From positions 1-13,061 of the forward strand of contig JAEYRQ010000156.1 of NCBI GenBank assembly GCA_023435545.1: DNA of 13,061 bases, written 5' to 3'. The DNA comes from Pseudomonadota bacterium (GTDB taxonomy: Bacteria; Pseudomonadota; Alphaproteobacteria; Rhizobiales; Tepidamorphaceae). The stretch's first letter is position 1. Each line of letters begins with the position of its first letter. The translations under genes were made by a program, and so were the position numbers. Shown here piece after piece: positions 8,429 to 13,061 of this stretch. The notes under the pieces were generated by a model that saw only the letters and a program-made list of their open reading frames with translations, was not told where the DNA came from and did no database searches.

Positions 8429-8695
8429 TCAGGCCTGCATCGTCTTCACGCGGGCAGCCAGGCGCGACACCTTGCGCGACGCCGTGTTGGCGTGGAGGAC
8501 GCCCTTCTGGGCGGCGCGGATCAGCTCCGGCTCGGCGGCGCGCAGCGCGTCGCGGGCCTTCGTCTGATCGCCGGAGGCGATCGCCTCCTCGACCTTCTTG
8601 ACGAAAGTGCGCACGCGGCTCTTGCGCGTCTTGTTGACGGCCGTGCGCCGCTCGATCTTGCGGGCCGCCTTCTTGGCTGACGGGGTGTTCGCCAT
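8429..8695 (-). CDS. rpsT: 30S ribosomal protein S20
   Basis: S20 is a small basic protein that binds 16S rRNA early in 30S assembly. The product has 88 residues, the family's usual length, begins [13 protein letters not shown] and is rich in Lys, Arg and Ala throughout; [13 protein letters not shown] residues (here [12 protein letters not shown]) close the helical bundle. The start is the ATG at 8695, with GGAGA (8703-8707) seven bases before it. Longer in-frame readings up to 8803 begin upstream of the predicted transcription start and are rejected. The gene is monocistronic: it has its own promoter at 8791-8820 and a strong terminator at 8378-8404. Its position beside dnaA is common in Hyphomicrobiales. 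Confidence 0.97.
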   Translation of the reverse strand: MANTPSAKKAARKIERRTAVNKTRKSRVRTFVKKVEEAIASGDQTKARDALRAAEPELIRAAQKGVLHANTASRKVSRLAARVKTMQA

Positions 8696-8790
8696 GAACA
8701 GGTCTCCGGGACGTTCATCGGCCGCTCTCTTTGCCAGCCGACGGAAAATGCCAAAAGCGGCGAACTCGAGGGTCCGCCGCGGATCGGCGC

Positions 8791-8820
8791 CATATAGACG
8801 CAACCGCGCCGCGGCGTCAA
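8791..8820 (-). promoter_or_regulatory. rpsT promoter (sigma70 type)
   Basis: The minus strand has TTGACG (8815-8820, five of six -35 bases) and, after 18 bases, TATATG (8791-8796, four of six -10 bases). Transcription would start near 8784, giving a leader of about 90 bases before rpsT. The position, directly after the hydratase stop and before a highly expressed gene, supports the call. Confidence 0.65.
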
Positions 8821-8848
8821 CAGCGGCCGGGTGGATCAGCGGTGCCGA

Positions 8849-9622
8849 TCAGCGATGACTGAATGCCGCAGGCCGCTTGTCGATGAAGGCCTGCATGCCT
8901 TCCTTCTGGTCTTCTGTCGAGAACATCGAGTGGAACACGCGCCGCTCGAAGCGGACGCCCTCGGCGAGCGTTGTCTCGTAGGCGCGATTGACCGATTCCT
9001 TGGTGAGCATCACCGCCGGCAGCGACAGCGAGGCGATCTTCTCAGCCGCCGCCAGCGCCTCCTCGACGAGCTTGTCGGCCGCCACCACGCGGCTGACCAG
9101 CCCCGAGCGCTCGGCCTCCGCGGCGTCCATCATCCGGCCGGTCAGGCACATGTCCATCGCCTTCGACTTGCCGACGAAGCGGGTCAGGCGCTGGGTGCCA
9201 CCGGCGCCCGGCAGGACGCCGAGCAGGATCTCCGGCTGGCCGAACTTCGCGGTGTCGGCGGCGATGATGAAGTCGCACATCATGGCGAGTTCGCAGCCGC
9301 CACCGAGCGCATAGCCCGCGACCGCGGCGATCACCGGCTTGCGCACCCGCGAGACCCGCTCCCAGGAGGTGATGAAATCCTCCAGGTAGGCGCTCATATA
9401 GGTCTTGGACTGCATCTCCTTGATGTCGGCGCCGGCGGCGAAGGCCTTTTCCGAGCCGGTGATGACGATGGCGCGGATTTCCGCATCGGCCTCGAAGCCG
9501 TCCAGCGCGGCAGACAGCTCGGCCATCAGCGCCGAGTTGAGCGCGTTCAGCGCCTTCGGGCGGTTGAGCGTGACCACCGCCACCGCGCCGCGCGTCTCGA
9601 CCAGGATGTTCTCGTAAGCCAT
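8849..9622 (-). CDS. Enoyl-CoA hydratase (crotonase family)
   Basis: A 257-residue crotonase-fold enzyme, predicted to hydrate trans-2-enoyl-CoA to 3-hydroxyacyl-CoA in fatty-acid or related acyl-CoA breakdown, in the cytoplasm. [11 protein letters not shown] at 19-29 and [11 protein letters not shown] at 60-70 form the CoA and oxyanion-hole region. [11 protein letters not shown] at 107-117 carries oxyanion Gly108 and catalytic Glu111, equivalent to rat Glu144. [19 protein letters not shown] at 128-146 carries catalytic Glu131, equivalent to Glu164. Both glutamates are present, which favours true hydratase activity over an isomerase or a dead homologue. The start is the ATG at 9622, with GGGGAG (9627-9632) four bases before it. 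It follows mutM by 71 bp in the same direction, so cotranscription is possible. The exact substrate chain length cannot be told. Confidence 0.92.
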   Translation of the reverse strand: MAYENILVETRGAVAVVTLNRPKALNALNSALMAELSAALDGFEADAEIRAIVITGSEKAFAAGADIKEMQSKTYMSAYLEDFITSWERVSRVRKPVIAAVAGYALGGGCELAMMCDFIIAADTAKFGQPEILLGVLPGAGGTQRLTRFVGKSKAMDMCLTGRMMDAAEAERSGLVSRVVAADKLVEEALAAAEKIASLSLPAVMLTKESVNRAYETTLAEGVRFERRVFHSMFSTEDQKEGMQAFIDKRPAAFSHR

Positions 9623-9673
9623 TTGCTCTCCCCATGCGTTACGCGTGACCGCTCGTGCGGAAGCGCTACCCCA

Positions 9674-9689
9674 GCCCCGGCGCCGGGGC
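9674..9689. repeat. 16-bp perfect GC palindrome between mutM and the hydratase gene
   Basis: GCCCCGGC (9674-9681) is directly followed by its reverse complement (9682-9689), starting 4 bases past the mutM stop codon. It could form a compact hairpin at the end of the mutM message. No T-run follows, so it is at best a weak or Rho-assisted terminator, or an mRNA-stabilising hairpin. Confidence 0.4.
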
Positions 9690-9693
9690 AAGC

Positions 9694-10575
9694 TCAGCGC
9701 TGGCAGCGCGGACAGTAGAAGGTGGAGCGGCCGGACTGGACGATACGTGACACGGTGCCGCGGCAACCCGGCGCCGGGCAGGGCTCGCCCTCGCGGTCGT
9801 AAACGCGGAAGGTGTGCTGGAAGTAGCCGAGCGAGCCGTCGGTGCGGGCATGGTCGCGCAGCGACGACCCACCGGCCGCGATCGCCTCCCCGATCACCGC
9901 GCGGATCGCCTCGACCAGCCGGACGGCGCGCGCATCCGGCCGGCCCGAGCGGGTGACCAGGGTGCCTGCCTCGCGCAAGGGTGAGAGCCCGGTACGGTGC
10001 AGCGCCTCGCACACATATATGTTGCCGAGGCCGGCGATGATGCGCTGGTCGAGCAGTGCGGCCTTCAGCGGGGCGACGCGCCCGTCGAGCCTCTCCGCCA
10101 GGTAATCCGCGTCGAGCGCGTTGCCGACCGGCTCGGCGCCGAGCGCGCGGAACATCGGGTGGGCTTCCAGCTCCGATCTCGGCACCAGCAGCATGTAGCC
10201 GAAGCGGCGCGGGTCGTTGTAGGTGACGGTCGCCCCGCCCGACAGCACGAACACGACATGGTCGTGCGCGGCGATCTTCGAGCGGGGGTGATGGAAGTCG
10301 CCCGGCAGGGCCTCGCCTTCCGCCTCCGCGACCCGGAACGAGCCGGACATGCCGAGATGCATGACCAGCACCATGCCGTCGTCGAGATCAGCCAGCAGAT
10401 ACTTCGCCCGCCGTCCGAGGCCGGTCACCGTGCGTCCGGCAAGTCGCTCGGCGAAGCGCTCGGGCAGGGGAAAGCGCAGGTCCGGCCTGCGCGCCTCGAC
10501 CCGTATCAGCCGCGCGCCCTCCATGGCGGGGGCGAGGCCGCGGCGCACCGTCTCGACTTCGGGAAGTTCCGGCAA
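9694..10575 (-). CDS. mutM: Formamidopyrimidine-DNA glycosylase (Fpg/MutM)
   Basis: MutM is a base-excision repair enzyme that removes 8-oxoguanine and formamidopyrimidines and cleaves the abasic site by beta,delta-elimination. The catalytic nucleophile is the N-terminal proline freed by Met removal, so the protein must start M-P-E-L-P-E. Here that places initiation at the TTG at 10575, giving 293 residues. Pro2 and Glu3 are present, Lys58 (RRAKYLL) matches the conserved lysine, DPRRFG is at 121-126, and the helix-two-turn-helix includes [19 protein letters not shown] at 174-192. The C-terminal zinc finger uses Cys266, Cys271, Cys288 and Cys291. An upstream ATG at 10611 would add 12 residues and block the catalytic proline, so it is disfavoured. 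The gene is divergent from ubiE, with about 100 bp between them. Confidence 0.95.
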   Translation of the reverse strand: MPELPEVETVRRGLAPAMEGARLIRVEARRPDLRFPLPERFAERLAGRTVTGLGRRAKYLLADLDDGMVLVMHLGMSGSFRVAEAEGEALPGDFHHPRSKIAAHDHVVFVLSGGATVTYNDPRRFGYMLLVPRSELEAHPMFRALGAEPVGNALDADYLAERLDGRVAPLKAALLDQRIIAGLGNIYVCEALHRTGLSPLREAGTLVTRSGRPDARAVRLVEAIRAVIGEAIAAGGSSLRDHARTDGSLGYFQHTFRVYDREGEPCPAPGCRGTVSRIVQSGRSTFYCPRCQR

Positions 10576-10675
10576 GGCTTGTCCGTGAGGCTTCGAGGCG
10601 GCGCCGTTCATCGAGCAACGATCAGCCCGCCGCAGTTGCGGGCGGCGACGATAGCGCGGCCGCAGGGGTTGCGCT
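10576..10675. promoter_or_regulatory. Divergent mutM / ubiE control region
   Basis: The 100 bases between the divergent mutM and ubiE starts must hold promoter elements for ubiE and probably mutM, but no clear -35/-10 pair stands out. AGGGG at 10664-10668 is a good ribosome binding site seven bases before the ubiE ATG. A short dyad CCGCA-GT-TGCGG lies at 10630-10641. A mutM promoter could also lie within ubiE. Confidence 0.4.
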
Positions 10676-11464
10676 ATGGTCCCCGCCATGACGCGCGAGA
10701 GTTCCGGGGCAGACGACGCCCGCGACACCCATTTCGGCTTCCGCTCGGTCCCCGAGGCCGAGAAGCAAGGCCATGTGGACGCGGTGTTCGACCGCGTGGC
10801 GCGGCGCTACGACCTGATGAACGACCTGATGTCGGGCGGCCTCCACCGGCTCTGGAAGGACGCGATGATCGCCTGGCTCGCCCCGCCCAAGGTGGGCGCC
10901 GGCTGGTCGGTGCTGGACGTTGCGGGGGGCACCGGAGATATCGCCTTCCGCATTGCGGAGGCTGCGCCCGCGGCAGAGATCACCGTCCTCGACATCAACC
11001 CGAACATGCTCGACGTCGGCGAGGCGCGGGCCGAGAAGCGCGGCCTTGCTGACCGGCTGACCTTCGTCGAGGGCAATGCCGAGGACACCGGGCTACCGGC
11101 CTCGACATTCGACGCCTACACGATCGCCTTCGGCATCCGCAATGTTACCCATGTCGACCGCGCGCTGGCCGAGGCCTACCGGGTGCTGCGGCCGGGGGGG
11201 CGGTTTCTGTGCCTGGAGTTCTCGCCGGTCGATATGCCGATGCTCGACCGGATCTACGACCTCTATTCCTTTAACGTGATCCCGGCGATGGGCCGCATCG
11301 TCGCCGGCGACGCGGACTCCTACCGCTATCTCGTGGAATCGATCCGCCGCTTCCCCGACCGCGACACCTTCGCCGGGATGATCGGGGAGGCGGGCTTCTC
11401 GCGCGTCTCGTACAGGTGCCTGAGCGGCGGGATCGCAGTGCTGCATTCGGGCTGGCGGATCTGA
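10676..11464 (+). CDS. ubiE: Ubiquinone/menaquinone biosynthesis C-methyltransferase UbiE
   Basis: UbiE is a SAM-dependent methyltransferase that C-methylates the 2-polyprenyl-6-methoxy-1,4-benzoquinol intermediate of ubiquinone (and demethylmenaquinol where menaquinone is made). The product is 262 residues. The first UbiE signature, [16 protein letters not shown], occupies 45-60. The SAM-binding glycine motif [10 protein letters not shown] is at 79-88, VLDINPNML at 104-112, and the second signature [15 protein letters not shown] is at 169-183. The start is the ATG at 10676, supported by AGGGG seven bases upstream; an ATG at 10688 lacks such a site. ubiB begins 5 bases after the stop, so the pair is an operon. 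A run of seven G at 11194-11200 lies within the second signature. Confidence 0.97.
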   Translation: MVPAMTRESSGADDARDTHFGFRSVPEAEKQGHVDAVFDRVARRYDLMNDLMSGGLHRLWKDAMIAWLAPPKVGAGWSVLDVAGGTGDIAFRIAEAAPAAEITVLDINPNMLDVGEARAEKRGLADRLTFVEGNAEDTGLPASTFDAYTIAFGIRNVTHVDRALAEAYRVLRPGGRFLCLEFSPVDMPMLDRIYDLYSFNVIPAMGRIVAGDADSYRYLVESIRRFPDRDTFAGMIGEAGFSRVSYRCLSGGIAVLHSGWRI

Positions 11465-11469
11465 CGATC

Positions 11470-13038
11470 ATGTTCCGGTCGGCCGCCCATTCAGCCCGGC
11501 TGGCGCATGCCGGCTGGATTCTCTGCCGCGAACGCGCCCTCGACCTGGTCGATCCGACCGACCTGCCGGCGGGACCGGCTTCCGCGATCCGCTTCGGCCA
11601 GTTCCTCGGCCGCGTGATCGGCCGCCGGAACAGGCGCGATGCCCGGCTCGCCGCCGCCTTCACCAGGCTCGGCCCGAGCTGGATCAAGCTCGGTCAGTTC
11701 CTCGCCACCCGCCGGGATGTCGTCGGCGACGACCTGGCCGCCGACCTCGCCAGCCTGCAGGACCGGCTCCCGCCCTTCTCCGACACGGTCGCGCGGAGCG
11801 CCATCGAGGCTGCGCTCGGCCGTCCTGTGGAAGAAATCTTCGACACGCTCGGACCGCCGGTCGCCGCCGCCTCCATCGCGCAGGTGCACAAGGCCACCGC
11901 CGAGGGCCGCGACCTGGCGGTCAAGGTGCTCAGGCCCGGCGTCGAGCAGCGCTTCCGCCGCGATCTCGAGACCTTCTTCTTCGCCGCGCGCCTGATCGAG
12001 CGGATCGACCCGCAGGCTCGACGGCTCAGGCCCGTCGACGCCGTGGCGACGCTCGCCCGGTCCGTCGCCATCGAGATGGACCTCAGGCTGGAGGCGGCCG
12101 CCATTTCGGAGATGACCGAGAACACGGCGGAGGACGATGGCTTCCGGATTCCGCAGGTCGACTGGAACCGCTCGGCCAAGCGGGTGCTGACGCTGGAATG
12201 GGTGGACGGCACGCCGATCGCCGACCGCGCGGCGCTGGAGGCGGCCGGCCACGACCTGAAGCGACTCGGCGCGCAGGTGATCCAGTCCTTCCTGCGCCAG
12301 GCGCTGCGGGACGGCTTCTTCCACGCCGACATGCATCAGGGGAACCTGTTCGTCGACGCCAACGGCAACGTGGTCGCCGTCGACTTCGGCATCATGGGAC
12401 GGCTCGGCAACAAGGAGCGGCGGTTCCTGGCCGAGATCCTGTGGGGCTTCATCCGGCGCGACTACCGGCGCACGGCGGAGGTGCATTTCGAGGCGGGTTA
12501 CGTGCCCGACGTCCACACGGTGGAGGACTTCGCCCAGGCGCTGCGGGCGATCGGGGAGCCGCTGCGCGACAAGACGGCGCGGGAGATTTCGATGGCGCGG
12601 CTCCTGTCGCAGCTGTTCGAGGTGACCGAACTGTTCGACATGCGCACCCGGCCGGAGCTGCTGCTGCTGCAGAAGACCATGGTCGTGGTCGAGGGTGTGG
12701 CGCGCAATCTCGACCCCGAACTCGACATGTGGACGACCGCCGAGCCGGTGGTCGGCGAGTGGATCCGGCGCCATCTCGGCCCGCAGGGCGCGCTGCACTC
12801 GGCGGCCGAGGGCGCGGCGAGCCTCGGGCGGCTGATGTTCACCGCCCCGGACCTGCTGGCGCGCGGCGAGCGGATCGCCGCCGGCCTCGCCGACATGGCC
12901 CGCGACGGCTTCCATCTCGACGACCAGAGCGTCCGCGCCATCGCCCGCGAGGAGGCGCGCCGCACCCGCTCGGGCCGCGTCGCGCTGTGGATCGGGGCGC
13001 TGGCGCTGGTGGCGATCGCCGCGGCGATGTGGTGGTAA
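11470..13038 (+). CDS. ubiB: UbiB/ABC1/ADCK-family atypical kinase for ubiquinone biosynthesis
   Basis: UbiB is an atypical protein-kinase-like ATPase (ABC1/ADCK/COQ8 family) needed for ubiquinone biosynthesis, probably acting at the inner membrane on the Ubi complex or its lipid substrates. The product is 522 residues from the ATG at 11470. The family-specific KxGQ motif (Lys73-Gln76 in WIKLGQF) and the Ala-rich nucleotide loop AAASIAQV at 132-139 replace normal kinase features. Lys152 in AVKV, the catalytic-loop HADMHQGN at 285-292 and DFG at 305-307 are all intact. A hydrophobic C-terminal segment at about 503-522 should anchor it in the membrane; classical UbiB is often drawn with two such segments. 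An in-frame start at 11416 would overlap ubiE and is not preferred. It follows ubiE by 5 bases. Nothing recognisable lies in the 23 bases after its stop. Confidence 0.96.
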   Translation: MFRSAAHSARLAHAGWILCRERALDLVDPTDLPAGPASAIRFGQFLGRVIGRRNRRDARLAAAFTRLGPSWIKLGQFLATRRDVVGDDLAADLASLQDRLPPFSDTVARSAIEAALGRPVEEIFDTLGPPVAAASIAQVHKATAEGRDLAVKVLRPGVEQRFRRDLETFFFAARLIERIDPQARRLRPVDAVATLARSVAIEMDLRLEAAAISEMTENTAEDDGFRIPQVDWNRSAKRVLTLEWVDGTPIADRAALEAAGHDLKRLGAQVIQSFLRQALRDGFFHADMHQGNLFVDANGNVVAVDFGIMGRLGNKERRFLAEILWGFIRRDYRRTAEVHFEAGYVPDVHTVEDFAQALRAIGEPLRDKTAREISMARLLSQLFEVTELFDMRTRPELLLLQKTMVVVEGVARNLDPELDMWTTAEPVVGEWIRRHLGPQGALHSAAEGAASLGRLMFTAPDLLARGERIAAGLADMARDGFHLDDQSVRAIAREEARRTRSGRVALWIGALALVAIAAAMWW

Positions 13039-13061
13039 GGGCCCGGTGGCCGCTGCCGCCC

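Noticed and set aside
11491..12915. A 474-codon minus-strand open frame opposite ubiB
   Set aside because: It is an antisense shadow of ubiB, whose kinase-like motifs are all intact.

Overview
The window is a GC-rich chromosomal segment carrying the replication-initiation and housekeeping cluster of an alphaproteobacterium, most likely of the order Hyphomicrobiales (Rhizobiales). This rests on the gene order gyrB / recF / dnaN / dnaA / rpsT / enoyl-CoA hydratase / mutM / ubiE / ubiB and on protein motifs of alphaproteobacterial type. A genus cannot be named from the sequence alone.

From left to right: the complete gyrB gene (minus strand) ends just before a perfect hairpin at the window edge. 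A LysE/RhtB-type exporter gene lies between gyrB and recF, interrupting the classic dnaA-dnaN-recF-gyrB run. recF, dnaN and dnaA follow, all on the minus strand. Upstream of dnaA is a small rhodanese gene whose stop codon overlaps the most upstream plausible dnaA start as ATGA. Next comes an approximately 600-bp gene-poor stretch, locally AT-rich, with several dyads, a 9-bp direct repeat and only weak DnaA-box-like matches. rpsT (ribosomal protein S20), with a convincing promoter and a textbook intrinsic terminator, closes that gap. A crotonase-family enoyl-CoA hydratase and mutM (formamidopyrimidine-DNA glycosylase) continue on the minus strand. At about 10.6 kb the orientation switches: ubiE and ubiB run on the plus strand as a tight pair, divergent from mutM.

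Functionally, dnaA, dnaN, recF and gyrB serve replication initiation, sliding-clamp processivity, recombinational gap repair and supercoiling. mutM removes oxidised purines. ubiE and ubiB serve ubiquinone biosynthesis. rpsT is translational. The exporter, the rhodanese and the hydratase have no evident functional tie to replication.

All gene families here are well known, and I do not see an undescribed biological system. The points most worth a second look are start-codon questions (dnaA with three candidates, recF with a possible CTG start, mutM requiring a TTG start), the rhodanese-dnaA junction, and the structured AT-rich region upstream of dnaA.
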